A stretch of 64,000 bases of DNA from Erinaceus europaeus (GCF_950295315.1 NC_080177.1:79041589-79105588), one strand, 5' to 3'; counted from the first letter of the stretch, positions 1 through 11,948 are shown. Program-made: numbers and translations. Notes: generated from the sequence alone by a model not told the origin.

Positions 1-184
1 CCCCAGGTGCCAGAGACAAAGCTCAATGGCAGGGCACCTGGCTTGCATGTGGGAAACCCTGGCTTGCTTTCTGGTTCTCATGAAATTAAATGTGTCAGAA
101 CTCCACAGGTAGAGCTCACTGCCTTCCTTGGTCTCTCACTCTCTCATAACAATAGCAACAACAACAAAAAACACCTACCAGACT

Positions 185-313
185 GGGCAGGGAGGAGAGC
201 ATAATGGCTATACAAAAAGACTCATTTCTGAAGCTCCAAGCTCCCAGGTTCAATCCCCTACACCACCGTAAGCCAGAGCCGAACAGTACTTTGGTTAAAA
301 AAAAAAAAAAAAA
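185..313 (+). mobile_element. SINE-C
   Basis: The tRNA-like head is AGCATAATGGCTATACAAA, the B-box-like motif is GGTTCAATCCCC at 248, and a poly(A) of about 17 nt ends at 313. Confidence 0.8.
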
Positions 314-316
314 GTC

Positions 317-661
317 GGGAGTTGGGCGGTGGCGCAGTGGGTTAAGCGCACGTGGCACAAAGCGCAGGGACCGGCGTAAGGATCCCGGTTCGAGCCCCCG
401 GCTCCCCACCTGCAGGGGAGTCGCTTCACGGGCGGTGAAGCAGGTCTGCAGGTGTCTATTTTTCTCTCCCCCTCTCTGTCTTCCCCTCCTCTCTCCATTT
501 CTCTCTGTCCTATCCAACAACAAAAGCAACATCAACAATGGCAATAATAACCGCAACGAGGCGGCAACAAAAAGGGAGAAAAAAATGGCCTCCAGGAGCG
601 GTGGATTCATGGTGCAGGCACCGAGCCCAGCAATAACCCTGGAGGAAAAAAAAAAAAAAAA
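317..661 (+). mobile_element. SINE-A, long, full length
   Basis: The head is GGCGGTGGCGCAGTGGG, the B box is GGTTCGAGCCC, and the copy ends CAATAACCCTGGAGG(A)n. It lies directly after the SINE-C poly(A). Confidence 0.9.
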
Positions 662-708
662 GTCCAGGCCAGGCAGTGGCGCACTAGCTTAAGCACATCT
701 AGTATGAA
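662..708 (+). mobile_element. SINE head fragment
   Basis: A short 5' piece (GGCAGTGGCGCACTAGCTTAA) is followed by an AAAC-rich tail. Confidence 0.5.
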
Positions 709-2063
709 GGAAAACAAACAAACAAACAAACAAAAACGAAAGACCAAAACAAACAAATACCCCCACCACTACCACCACCACCAAATTTTTCACTGGTTCT
801 TTCTCAGGAAGTCTTTGCTCAAACTTTTATTGTTGAGGTCCCATTGTAAGAAGTTCTATGTTTGGAATTTCTTACTAGGTGAGACAATCTTTTTAAAAAG
901 CTCAGCAGCGAGGTTAAGCAAGGGTCACTGTTGCTGGCCTTGTAAGAACATTTGGTCTGTTACTCCAGTGCGGTCTCTTCTCAAAGCAGTTTTTGAAATA
1001 TGTGCCCTCCCAAGCATTCAAGCACAAGGCTCCAGCACATTTGTACAACAGTCTATACCGGCCACTTTGCCTGTGCCTATTTCTGACCAAGTTTGATGGG
1101 TAGCTGAAATCTTAAACCAGCCTCAAAATGTTTTAAGAGGTTTCAAACTGATGAAGTTACTCTGCACATGTTGTACTTCCTCTGGGCCCCACCACTTGCT
1201 GATGTGACGCTTTCACTGACTGGTTCGTTTGTTTACTGTAACATTAAAGCTTGGTGCCCATACAATGTCATCATTCAGGGCTGACTTATTTTCTTTTCTT
1301 AACAGAAACAGAGAAGAGGAAGAGACAACCCAGCATTGGAGTGATAGTGCTTCCACGTGGTGCCAGGGACGTGAATCTGGGCCGTGGACTTGGCAGAGCA
1401 GGCACCCCAGCAGGTGAGCTCTCTCGCTGGTGCCGAGGGGATCTTTTGACATACAGAAGGATCACACAGTCATCAGTCTGTTCATTGGAGACTGGGGGGC
1501 AGGGGGAGTGAGAAGGTCAGCCTCTGCGTACTTAAATAGCAGCCACAAATGACGTCCATCACTCGGCAAACCGCCTGGGCCTCCCTGTCTGCCCCTCTCT
1601 TTGTATCTTCCACATCTCTTAGCTCTCTGTGCCCTGGCTTTCTAACGTGGATCTGAAGTGGCATCTTGTTACCCAGGGACATTTATAAACATGACCATCA
1701 GCTAACAGCTGGGAAAAACTCAAAGAACAAACTCAGGGAACACAAACACACCAGAACTTGGAGATACTTAGTGCAAGTGCTTTTTTCTTTTATCTTTTTT
1801 TTTTTACCTCATCAGCCCTGAGGGGCATAAATGGGTGATGTCATTGCATAAGAATGAATATTCATAATTACGACTTGGAAGTCATCAAGAAGTTTAATTG
1901 TGTTTACAGTATTTAGTTACAAAGTGTTCTAACTAAAGTGTGGAGTGTCTGGTGCTGCAGTGATGAGCTTCATTCAGCTAATCCGTGTGAGCCTCCATCT
2001 CCTCCTCTTCCCCACATCTGCTGTCACTAGTGGAGGTGACGCGTGGTGCGGAGGGTCACCAAC

Positions 2064-2178
2064 CTGCTGTACGGCTTCATCTGGGCCAGAGCCTGGTCCT
2101 CAAGCTGGTCACTGTTGGATGCAGCGCTCAGGGGGCGATGGTTTCCATCACTAGCAGCAAAGAATGAGGCTCTCTGCA
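2064..2178 (-). CDS. SIPA1L1: SIPA1L1 internal exon ([16 protein letters not shown] ... AQMKPYS)
   Basis: This is the most 3' exon of the gene in the window, 115 nt (2+37 codons+2). The acceptor is CATCTCCTCTCCAG|TGCAGAG and the donor is TACAGCAG|GTTGGT; the donor is weaker than the others at +3 to +5. It encodes [37 protein letters not shown], with a D-G-N where I recall D-E-N in human. It has no long ATG-led ORF, so it is easily missed. The expected next segment (a Ser-Lys-Asp-Ser start leading into the C-terminal coiled coil and stop) was not seen in bases 1-2063, so the terminal exons lie beyond the left edge. Confidence 0.96.
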
Positions 2179-2392
2179 CTGGAGAGGAGATGAGAAACCA
2201 TGTTCAGTGTGTGGCAACTGCATGCTGGACGCTCTGGATCAAAAGTCAGTAAACGCTTCTGCTGGCAGTCAAATTCAGTGCAGAAATGCACTGGAAACCT
2301 TATCTCTCAACCCTCCCAGAGGAAAAAAAAAGTAGTACAGTTTCAGCTCTAAGAGGATAGAAACATAGTAATTTTCCCATTAAACACAGTTT

Positions 2393-2677
2393 CTGGGGGT
2401 CTGGCCGTAGCGCAGTGGGTTAAGCACACGTAGTGTGAAGTGCAAGGACTGGTGTAAGGATCCCCGTTAGAACCCCTCGGCTCCCCACCTGCAGGGGGTT
2501 GCTTCATGGGTGAAGAAGCAGGTCTGCAGGTGTCTATCTTTCTCTCCCCCTCTCTGTCTTCCCTCCTCTCTCAATTTCTCTCTGTCCTATCCAGCAGTGA
2601 CAACAATAACAACAACAACAAGGGCAACAAAATGGGAAAAATGGCCTCCAGGAGCAGTAGATAAAAAGTGCAGGCTC
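2393..2677 (+). mobile_element. SINE-A, long, split (5' part)
   Basis: This is the body of a SINE-A interrupted by a second SINE-A at 2678. Its 3' end resumes at 3034. Confidence 0.88.
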
Positions 2678-3033
2678 GGGGGGTCGGGTGGTGGCGCAGT
2701 GGGTTAAGCACATGTGGCGCAAAGCGCAGGGACCGGTGTAAGGATCCCGGTTCGAGCCCCCGGCTCCCCACCTGCAGGGGAGTCGTTTCACAGGCGGTGA
2801 AGCGGGTCTGCAGGTGTCTATCTTTCTCTCCCCTTCACTGTCTTCCCCTCCTCTCTCCATTTCTCTCTGTCCTATCCAACAACGAATTGCGTCCACAAGG
2901 GCAATAATAATAACCACAACGAAGCTACAACAAAGGCAACAAAAGGGGGAAAAAAAAAAGGCCTCCAGGAGCGGTGGATTCATGGTGCAGGCACCGAGCC
3001 CAGCAATAACCCTGGAGGAGGAAAAAAAAAAAA
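2678..3033 (+). mobile_element. SINE-A, long, nested insertion
   Basis: This full-length copy is flanked by a perfect 15-bp target duplication AAAAAGTGCAGGCTC (2663-2677 and 3034-3048). Confidence 0.93.
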
Positions 3034-3073
3034 AAAAAGTGCAGGCTCTGAGCCCCAGCAATAACCCTGGAGG
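3034..3073 (+). mobile_element. SINE-A, 3' end of split copy
   Basis: The target duplication runs into AGCCCCAGCAATAACCCTGG, the missing end of the copy starting at 2393. Confidence 0.88.
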
Positions 3074-3567
3074 TATCAATTTCTAGTCTTCTCTTTCCCT
3101 GCTCACCAAAGCAGTATTCTGTTAAATACTTCCCTGGAAACAGGCCTGCTGCCAAATTGCTAGACCAAGACATTGTACTCGGGGATGATATAAACTATAA
3201 GACATAGTGCCAACCTTCCTGATACTTCAAGTGCATTTGCCTGGCCACCTTGGTGAGCTTTAAAACTAAGTCCACACTGCCTGTCTTTCAGAATATGCCA
3301 ACCAGAAACTTGAGGCAAAAACAACAACAACAAAAAAATCAAATTTAAAAATACCTCCCACTAAAGAAATAAAACCTTTACCACCTCATAGGAAGGAAAG
3401 TGACCAACAAATCGAAATTTAAAATGAAGGGAGCATCGGGAAACTGGCAGCCACCAGTGCACATGAAGGTTTCCTTGCTGACCAGTCTGTGGTTGCTTGA
3501 ATCTTACAGCCTAATCAGTTCCTCTTGAGAACTGAAAACTGTCTGAACAGGCCCTTTGAATTCTGTT

Positions 3568-3781
3568 GTCTTTTTTTTTTTTTTTTTCGTCTTTATTTCT
3601 TGGATAGAAGTAGCCAGAAATCAAGAGGGAAAGGGGTGATAGAGAGGGAGACAGAGAGACACCTGCAGCTCTGCTTCACCACTCACAAAGCTTTCCCCCT
3701 GCAGGTGGGGACCGGGGCTCGAAGCCAGGTCCTTTGCACTGTAATGTGTGCGCTCAGCCAGGTGCGCCACCACCCAGCCCC
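3568..3781 (-). mobile_element. SINE-B
   Basis: The T-rich tail is at left and the head at right (GCGCCACCACCCAGCCCC). It is flanked by TGAATTCTGTT direct repeats (3557 and 3782). Confidence 0.88.
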
Positions 3782-3790
3782 TGAATTCTG

Positions 3791-3998
3791 TTTTTTTAAA
3801 AAATTATTTCTTATTGGATAAAGACAGAAACTGAGAAGGAAGAAGGAGATAGAGAGGGAAAGAGACAGAGAGACACCTGCAGCCCTGCTTCACCACTTGT
3901 GAAGCTTTCTCCCTGCAGATGGGAACCAGGGGGCTTGAACCTGGGTCCTTGTGCACTGTGATGTGTGTGCTTCACCAGGTGTGCCACCATCTGAACCC
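3791..3998 (-). mobile_element. SINE-B
   Basis: This is a second minus-strand copy adjoining the first, more diverged at its head (CCACCATCTGAACCC). Confidence 0.85.
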
Positions 3999-4051
3999 AA
4001 TAGTCCCTTTTAATTCTTCAAGTTATGAGCTGTGAAAACAAAAAAAAAAAT

Positions 4052-4394
4052 GGGGGCTGGACGGTAGCGCAGGTTTAGCGCACAGGGTCAAAGCTCAAGG
4101 ACCCAAGCAAGGATCCTGGTTCGAGCCCCCGGCTCCCCACCTGCAGGGGGGTCGTTTTACAAGCAGTGAAGCAGGTCTGCAGCTGTCTGTCTTTCTCTCT
4201 CCCTCTCTGTCTTCCCCATCTCTCTCCATTTCTCTCTGTCCTATCCAACAACGACAGCAACGACAACAATGATAAACAACAAGGGCAACAACAAATGAGA
4301 AAAAAAAATGGCCTCCAGGAACAGTGGATTCATAGTGCAGGCACTGAGGCCCCGCAATAACCCAGAAAGCAAAAAAGAAGGAAAACAAAAAATA
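4052..4394 (+). mobile_element. SINE-A, long
   Basis: The head is GGGGCTGGACGGTAGCGCAG; the A box is slightly deleted after GCGCAGG. Confidence 0.88.
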
Positions 4395-5096
4395 TCCTAA
4401 AACCCCAAATCATGTATTATCACCACCATCAACAAACAAACAGAAAATAGCACCAAAAAATTGAAAAAAGAATCTTGGATTAAAGTTAGTTTACTTAACG
4501 AAAAGTCAAATGCTAACCTATGTCAAATCTCTCATATATATATATATAATGATTTTTTACTATTTCAGCAGACCAGGTCGAAGGACTTCTGCCCTATAAC
4601 TAGCAGAACTGAGGAATTTGAGTAGGTTAGTAATCATGCCACTGTGTTTGCTTTGCCACAGTAAGTTCCGGCTATTTATAAAACAGGATATAATAGATCG
4701 TTATTTCCAATGTGACAGCCATGGACAATCAGTGAGCCGCAGAGTCAGATATGCACGGCTAGAGCTGAGACCTGCAGGTATGCACTGAGGGAAATGGACC
4801 TCAGAACCTCTTTCTCTGCCAGCATTCACTCTGAGCCGCTGTCTACTGCGTCACACCTTCCCTGCATAGAGTACAGACTTCAGTAAGGGAAACTCAACTT
4901 CAGCTTCCCGGTCTCCACCCTGGTCTCCGTTCTGGTCAGCATTTGTGTCTTATGAGCACAGACACACCTGCTATCTTCTCTCAAGAACCCACTTTCCTCT
5001 GCTGGATCCTGGATTTCCTTGACATCCACATCTTCACGTGTTCTCACATCTATTTGCCAATGGGGGTAACTTTCATCTCCCCTAAAGACTTCATCT

Positions 5097-5302
5097 TGGG
5101 GCCGGGCGGTGGCACGCCTGGTTGAGCGCACACACTGCAGTGCACAAGGACCCAGGTTCAAGCCCGTGGTCCCCACCTGCAGGGGAAAAGCTTCACGAGT
5201 GGTGAAGCAGGGTTGCAGGTGTCCCTCTTTCCCCTCCCCTCTCTATCTCCCCTTCCCCTCTCAGTTGCTCTGTCTCCATGTGATAATAAACATTTTTAAA
5301 AA
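5097..5302 (+). mobile_element. SINE-B
   Basis: The head is GGCGGTGGCACGCCTGGTTG and the tail is GTGATAATAAACATTTTTAA. Confidence 0.88.
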
Positions 5303-6155
5303 ATTCTACAAAAATACACCTTAATTATCAAGTGTCTTAGAAGACAGAATATTGACTCATTTGTTTTTTGCTTTGCCAAGTGATATTCTGCCTTTTTACT
5401 ACGGTTTATGAGGACCAAATACCCCACAGTACAACAGGAAAGGTGGGATCGGCTTTCCTAACAGTCTTGGTGTAGACCGTCTACATTCAGAACCTGGTAA
5501 AAACTTAGCTCCCTCTGAGTTTGTTTGTTAGACATGAATTTGCTTTCCTTCGATAGTAATGATGACTCTTATTTTTATACAAAAGGACTCACATATTCTG
5601 ACTCTAAAGTGGTTAAAGTAAAAAAGTAATGTACTACTGATTACAAAGAAAAAAGGAAAAAAAAACAAAACAACCACAACTTATCAGCAAGCCAGTGAGC
5701 AGGTACAGGGAAATGCAGACTGAAACTGCTGCCCACACAGAGAAGATGGACAAGGAGGGCAAAAGAAGCAGCCAGCTTCTGTCAGGACTGGGTCCTGACC
5801 CTTGTAGGACAAGTGTCCTAACAGACCTGACTGTGAGCTAAGCAAGGTCTTGACAATGTGATGGATGGATGACTCTCTAGGGACATATTTGTTTCAGTCA
5901 AGCGGCAACTGGTTCACCCACACCCTGTCCTTCCCAAGATGAAGAGAAGCGCTCACACTCTGAATTCCTACGTGGAGGAAGCACCAGGATGCAGAGTGAA
6001 CCAGGCACCCAGTGCTGCCGTCAAGCACTCATCAAGTTCCGAGTCTCCAATGATGCCCGTGCTGTGGGAGTACCCAGAGGAGCAGACTTGGTTGGCACGC
6101 GTGTGAGGTCTCAGTGGGGCCTGCGATGCCTGGCCTGGGTGCTCAGGGAACTCAC

Positions 6156-6302
6156 CCTCGTAGGCCTTGGCTGCATCCACCAAGTTGGACCAATCCAAAT
6201 CTGCAGCAGCATCGGGCAGGGGCATCAGCCCAGGGTCCGGCATGGGCGTCCTTCGGGTCTCCTGGACATCAGTGAGGGAGCTGTCCGAGGCCGAGAACTC
6301 TC
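6156..6302 (-). CDS. SIPA1L1: SIPA1L1 internal exon ([17 protein letters not shown] ... DAAKAYE)
   Basis: This 147-nt exon is 2+48 codons+1. The acceptor is CGCCCACCTCAG|GAGAGTTC and the donor is TACGAGG|GTGAGT. It encodes [48 protein letters not shown]. The acidic tail around [19 protein letters not shown] is nearly invariant in the family. The trailing G joins TG of the next exon to give Val, restoring the expected AKAYEVQRAS. Confidence 0.98.
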
Positions 6303-6891
6303 CTGAGGTGGGCGGGCAGGCAGGGAAGAGGGCTGAGACATTTCCCAAGCTCACAGGAGAAGCACTCAAGAGCTTCCCTGCTTCTCACCAGCACAGCAGA
6401 CTTGACACTGTTATCTGGAGTCAGCTGCTACTGCAGCAGGACACTCGTGGACCTTCTGATGCTAAGCTGGACTGGGAACCGGCTTTCTCCGGGCTTAATT
6501 CACTGATGATTATTTCTCAAAAAGCTTACTTGCTGGGAGAGAGCCCGAACACAGTCTGCTCTAGCGACACGTGATGCAGGACCTTACGCACACAAGTCCT
6601 GTGCTCTGCCTGCCTTCTCAGCCTCTTCATTCATTTTGAATTACCTCCCATTACCTCTCAACTTACAGTGATCACAGAGTGACTTTTGTACTAAGATAAT
6701 GTGCCTGCTTTTTAAAATATTTAATGTTAAACGCAGACTTTTATTTAGAATTGAGAGTTAATCAATGCAGACAGGCTGTATCAAACCATGTCCTCCCAAA
6801 GCTGGAATTCCTGTGTAGAAAGAGAGTGACGGACGTTCTTATTAGAAGGGAGCAACTGCTCTTTATGTACTCAGAGGGATTCCAGTCACCT

Positions 6892-6950
6892 CAGCAATAA
6901 CCCTAGAGGCAAAAAAAAAGAAAGAAAGAAAAAGAAAAAAAAAGAAGAGA
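6892..6950 (+). mobile_element. SINE-A 3' end fragment
   Basis: Only AGCAATAACCCTAGAGGC and an A/G-rich tail remain. Confidence 0.6.
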
Positions 6951-7274
6951 AAATGTGTTTTCAGTAGGAGAGAAGGCAGGCAGACATGAGGGCAAAGCCT
7001 GAAATTCCATGGGGAGGGCTGCTCTCAGAATGTGACTATGGTTCACAAGTCAACTTAACATGGGGCTAGAAGTGACATTCTCGTTAAACTCTGTAGAAAC
7101 ACCTGTTTCCAAGGAGTTCGGTTTCATCAGTTACGCGATTCTGGCAAGTTAAGAGTATATTTAGTGCTCGCTTTCCCTTTCCAATTACATAAAGAACTGT
7201 TCTGAAGTGCAGCTGTTAGTTATTAATGCCACTTAAAATAAGCAAAATTAGGAGCAAATAGAAATCAACAAATA

Positions 7275-7532
7275 GGGAGTCGAGCTGTATGTAGTGCAGC
7301 AGGTTAAGCGCAGGTGGCACAAAGCGCAAGGACTGGCGTAAGGATCCTGGTTGGAGCCTCCGCTTCACAGGCGGTGAAGCAGGTCTGCAGGTGTCTGTCT
7401 TTCTCTCCCCCTCTGTCTTCCCCTCCCTCTCTCCATTTCTCTCTGTTCTATCCTACAACAACTACAACAATAAAACAACAAGGGCAACAAAAGGGAATAA
7501 ATAAAATATTAAAAAAGAAAGAAAAGCAAAAA
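7275..7532 (+). mobile_element. SINE-A, short, internally deleted
   Basis: The segment between the B box and the CGCTTCACAGG block is missing (GGAGCCTCCGCTTCACAGG). The tail is CAACAAAAGGGAATAAATAA. Confidence 0.85.
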
Positions 7533-8048
7533 ATATTGCCAGATAATAAATGCTTCATTCTATTTAAACTTGTTCCCACCATGGCGAAGTAGGTGGAACA
7601 GACAATTCCGCATGCCACCCACGACCTCTGTCCTATTCTGTCTGCAGTCCAGATCTCCGTATAGTGGGGGGAGTACGAAAAAAAGTCAGCCCTACCCGTT
7701 CCCCCAAACCATTTCTGCGATGCTCACAGCAGATGAGGCCAGAGCTGATAAAAGTCTCAGGCAAACACAGACTGCAGGGGGCCCTGTAGTCACCGGCCGC
7801 CTTTTAGGCAGCAGAGGCGAATTCTGCTCCTGCGCCCTCTGTTCTGTTTAGTGCTGGGGGTTCTCTCGGCCTTCCTACCCTGGCTTCTTAGCTGGACAAT
7901 GTCTGTGAGCAAGAGGTGCAGTGCCAGGCTGCTCTCTCAGAACGTGAGCTTCTGGAAGGCAGGGTCTATTTTGACCTTGATACATACAGAAGGGTCTCAC
8001 AAATGGTGTATTTTTATTGCTGCAAATGAGAAAGAAAAAAAAAAGGTG

Positions 8049-8200
8049 GTGGGGGGGGCAGGTGGTGGTGCATCTGGTTAAGTGCACGTATCACCATGCA
8101 CAAGGACCTGGGTTCAAGCCCCTGCTACCCACCTGCAAGGAGGCTGCTTCATGCGCGGTGAAGCAGCTTTGCAGGGGTCTATCTTTCTCTCCCTCTTTCT
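8049..8200 (+). mobile_element. SINE-A-like, 3' truncated
   Basis: The head is GGTGGTGGTGCATCTGG. It stops in the CT-rich body where an opposite-strand SINE end begins. Confidence 0.75.
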
Positions 8201-8312
8201 TTTTTTAAAAAAAAATTTATTTATTCCCTTTTGTTGCCCTTGTTGTTTTATTGTTGTAGTTATTATTACTGTCGTCGTTGTTGGATAGGACAGAGAGAAA
8301 TGGAGAAGATGG
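8201..8312 (-). mobile_element. SINE-A, short, 3' portion
   Basis: The minus-strand tail (TTTATTTATTCCCTTTTGTT) and body run to GAGAAATGGAGA, joined tail-to-tail with the plus copy at 8049. Confidence 0.8.
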
Positions 8313-8501
8313 AAGCCCAGGTGGGATGTACCCTCTGCTGGGTACCCACAGCACCACCAAGCCCCTGGGAATATTTCAGTGAGCATCCCAGGTTACTGTA
8401 GAGCCTGGGTGACATGAGAGTGTCTGTGCCATGTGGCCTGGGATCACAGGTGACAGGTTGGTGAGCTGAGATCATTTAAGCACACAAGTGAAAGGAATTC
8501 C

Positions 8502-8728
8502 TGGGGCCAGGTGGTGGCACACCTGGCTGAGCGCACATGTTACAGTGCACAAGGATCCAGGTTCGAGCCCTCGGTCCCCACCTGCAAGGGGGCGAGCTTT
8601 GTGAGTGGTGAAGCAGGGCTGCAGGTGTGTCTCTGTCTCTATCTCCCCCTCCCTTCTCGATTTCTGACAGTCTCTATCCAACAAATAAAGATAATAAAAC
8701 AATAAAAAATAAATAAATAAAAAGAGAA
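8502..8728 (+). mobile_element. SINE-B
   Basis: The head is GGTGGCACACCTGGCTGAGC, followed by an AATAAA-rich tail. It lies about 100 bp from a SIPA1L1 splice donor. Confidence 0.88.
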
Positions 8729-8833
8729 AGGGATTTCTCCAGTTCTCAAAGCAAAGTGAGTTTAACAGCTTGTCTGCAGGGACCTGGACCACCACCAGTG
8801 GGGCTGTTCCTCTCCAGCTGCAAGCAGACTTAC

Positions 8834-9080
8834 CATGCAGTGGCTTCATTCCTAAGGTGTAGGAAGGCCTCCGCAGCGGGAGAGACTTGGGCAGAGAGGG
8901 GTACGTGCTACTGAAGAGGACATCGTTGGGCAGGGCTTGGTCCAGCAGCGAAGCCCTTGAGGTGAAAAAGTGTTCTCTCTGGCCGCTGTAAATACTTTCA
9001 TCCGACAACGTCCTGTGCAAGGCCCGTCTCGAGGTGGGAGTAGTGGGGAAAGGAGACTGAGGGGAGGAAAGCGCGTGGAA
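8834..9080 (-). CDS. SIPA1L1: SIPA1L1 internal exon ([15 protein letters not shown] ... [10 protein letters not shown])
   Basis: This 247-nt exon is 82 codons+1. The acceptor is TTGTTTTGCAG|TTCCACG and the donor is CTGCATG|GTAAGT. It encodes [60 protein letters not shown] and [20 protein letters not shown]. Conservation is very high, consistent with the SIPA1-like C-terminal region (Pfam SPAR_C, as I recall). [12 protein letters not shown] has basic residues before Ser/Thr and resembles a kinase or 14-3-3 type site; that is inference. Reading past the donor gives an artificial longer ORF into a SINE. Confidence 0.98.
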
Positions 9081-9400
9081 CTGCAAAACAAATCAGGACA
9101 ACAGACTGTCAGCCTCTGCTTCAGCTCAGGAACAGCAGGTTAGCAGAGTCACTGTTCTCGGACACTCGGCAGGTTCTGGGCCCCCCTCTGTCCACATGCG
9201 GAGAGTGACAAGCGCGACTCCCTGCTCACGCTTGCTTCACAGCCAGCACGCTGCCTCTCAGACGTGCGATTCCCTGCTTCACCCGCGTTGTGGGTGAGAA
9301 TGAGACTTGAAGGTGTTCATAATGAGCAAAATGCTTTATAAATGTGGCGGCAAAATATAAGCAAGTTCTATGCCGTACACCAAGACATTCTTTATTTACG

Positions 9401-9685
9401 TTTTTATTTTTGCCTCCAAGGTTATTGCTGGGGCTCAGTGCTGGCACTATGGATCCACTGTTTCTAGGGGCTATCTCCCCCCCCCCCACCTTTTTATTGG
9501 GTAGGACAGAGAGAAATTGACAGAAGAGGGAGAGAAAGAGAGGGGGAGAGAAAGACAACTGCAGACTTCTTGTGAAGTGACCCCCCTGTAGGTGGGGAGC
9601 TGGGGGGCTCAAACCAGGATCCTTGCACAGGTCCTTGGGCTTAGTACTATTTGTGCTTAACCCTGTGTACTACTGCCCAGCCCCC
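9401..9685 (-). mobile_element. SINE-A, long
   Basis: The tail complement TTGCCTCCAAGGTTATTGCT is at left and the head at right. It contains a C run at 9477-9487. Confidence 0.85.
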
Positions 9686-9830
9686 TTTATTTTAGTTTTA
9701 GACGAGCAAATGGAATTATGTTTAAAAATTTATCCTCCTTTTAAACTACAAGTATAAATGAAAAGCATGCACTTTTACAAAGGGCGACCATTTTCAGATA
9801 CTCCCAAATTTTATCAAGAGTTCACCTTAA

Positions 9831-9833
<3 letters not shown>

Positions 9834-9882
<49 letters not shown>
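9834..9882. repeat. (CA)n microsatellite
   Basis: An uninterrupted CA tract of about 49 bp. Confidence 0.97.
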
Positions 9883-9884
<2 letters not shown>

Positions 9885-10548
9885 CTCATTGAATTGCATG
9901 CGACTACCTAACACATGCATTTTCTGGTTCTTTCACAGGTTTATATTTCTGGGTGACTATACATAAAGGTCAGGTTAAAACTGAAACAGCCCCAGAACAA
10001 GACCTGAGGAGCACACCAATCTGAGTCATGGCTGCATCGCGTGTGTCTCGGTCTATATCGGGTGATCTCTCTGAGCCCAATCCTTGCATCTGTGGAATGG
10101 AGTCCAACGCTTATCAGGACAATTCTGAGGGTGAAAAGTTGTGCACAAGAGAGTGTGGGGAGACGGCGGGTGTCAGGCGGGTCGGTGGGGGGGCAGGAAG
10201 GGGCGCAGCCTGCAGGCACCCTCACGGCCTGTGGGGGCGCACAAGAGTGTATATGACGGCTGGTATGAACCCCAAGGGAACAGTCACACAGCGAGGAAAA
10301 GTCTTCTCAGAAGCTAGTCAGATGGCTCTATGTTCACTGGCCATCACAGTCTGACACCTTAAGTAGCTGACTGCTAACTCTACTGCCTAAGCTACCCTTT
10401 CAAGGTTGAAACCTTGACTATGTTTTGGTGGTGAATTTCTGGTCCTGAAATACAAGCAGGATTTTCATCTTTATATATGACCAGTGTGTGTACATTATAG
10501 CTTCTCTCCCCGCCTACCCCAACTCACACAAAAGTTTCAGGTAGTTTG

Positions 10549-10867
10549 TTTGTTTGTTTTTCTGCCCCCAGAGTTCTCATTGGGGCTCGGTGCCTGCGCT
10601 ATGAATCCACTGCTCGTGGAGGCCATTTTCTCCATTTTGTTGCCCTTGTTATTGCTGTTGTTGTTGTTGGACAGGACAGAGAGAAATCAAGAGAGGATGG
10701 AAAGACAGGGAGGGGGAGAGAAAGATAAGACACCTGCAGACCTGCTTCACCGCTTGTGAAGCGACTTCCCTGTAGGTGGGGAGCCGGGGACTCGAACCGG
10801 GATCTTTACCCGGGTCCTTGCGCTCAGCATCATGTGCGCTTAACCCAGTGCGCTACGACTCAACTCC
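10549..10867 (-). mobile_element. SINE-A, long
   Basis: Flanked by imperfect direct repeats TCAGGTAGTTT and TCAGATAGTTT. Confidence 0.88.
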
Positions 10868-11794
10868 TCAGATAGTTTTACCTCGTTTTTTTTTTTTTTT
10901 TTTTTCCCTTCATGTCCAGATATGATCTGGACTTTTTCCTCAAAGAAACAAGCTTCTGAGAGTCCCATTCATTGGGAAACATCAACCACATCAATACTAT
11001 TCAGTGTGCCGACTGAGCGCTAAGAGTCTTTGGTCTGCTAACAACACTCACCCTTAGTCAGTCCCTCTTAGTCTGCCAGCAGACACAAAGAAGATGTGGA
11101 CAAGGTGAAGTTGCGAGTGGGTGAGCTGAGTCACAGCTGGCAGACGGCCACTGTGGGGCTTTTCCTGACCCTCTGTAAGGGGCAGACGGGGAATGGCATA
11201 GCTGTAGCCCCACTAGAAGGCTGAGAATCAACAGCTAGGCCTCAGGTCCATGTCGCGCACTCTAGTCAAGGGTTAATGAAGTCATAAGTGGATGTGCACA
11301 GTAGCTGCATTAACAGGGAAAAGACTATCAATCAACCGTATGGTAACTGGGCCTCCGGTGTAACCAACTGTATAAAAACTTGTATTCCCTTTGATAAACT
11401 CAGGGTGAGTTTGACTTCTAAGGCATCTATCTATGTGCCTGCCGGGAGGAGTAAGGTCTACTTGCCAGAACACGGCTCTCTCGGGCCAGACCTCAACTCC
11501 CTATTCAAAAACTGTTTTCATTTTTATTTTAGGCACTCTGGCAAAGGGATTTCCTTTTTCCAGTGAGTATCCCCACCCTCCTGGTTTTACAGGAGATAAA
11601 TTTCCCACTCACTGCCTCTGGTTCTAGCCTCTTTGGAAAGTCTTAACTATTCTTTAAGGCAGCTAAAAGTTACCTCGGAGATCCCTTGAACGCTATGTTA
11701 AAAGTCATTTCATTAGAGGAAAGTAGGGCAGGAGGCAGAAGGACTTGGTCTCAGAGACTTTCTGCTCACTAGAGAGGAATGGGAAGTTGCCCCA

Positions 11795-11948
11795 GGACAG
11801 CTGAGAGGTGGAGAGCACAGGATATTCTTCCATGAGGCTTCAGGTTTAATCCCTGACACAGCAAACGTCAAACTTTGTGGTGCTTGGCGTGTCTCTTATA
11901 AATTTCAAAAGAATTAAAAATTTCCATTTAAATAAATAATTAAGGGAA

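Larger units (their letters stand above)
1..2063. other. SIPA1L1 intron (partial), left edge
   Basis: This is intron downstream of the last visible exon. It holds SINEs to 708, an AAAC-rich and CCA-rich stretch (709-782), then about 1.25 kb of unique-looking sequence. I see no exon, conserved ORF or RNA gene there, although the final SIPA1L1 exons were specifically looked for. Confidence 0.7.
2179..6155. other. SIPA1L1 intron
   Basis: This 4.0-kb intron has SINEs at 2393-3073, 3568-3998, 4052-4394 and 5097-5302. The remainder (3074-3567, 4395-5096, 5303-6155) shows no ORF or motif I recognise apart from a short (AT)n at about 4535-4550. Confidence 0.8.
6303..8833. other. SIPA1L1 intron
   Basis: This 2.5-kb intron has SINE-derived sequence at 6892-6950, 7275-7532, 8049-8312 and 8502-8728. 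The other stretches (6303-6891, 6951-7274, 7533-8048) are unique-looking with nothing recognisable. Confidence 0.8.

Noticed and set aside
8472..8833. 3' extension of the ORF beyond the SIPA1L1 exon at 8834
   Set aside because: A strong GTAAGT donor ends the exon and the rest translates a SINE-B.
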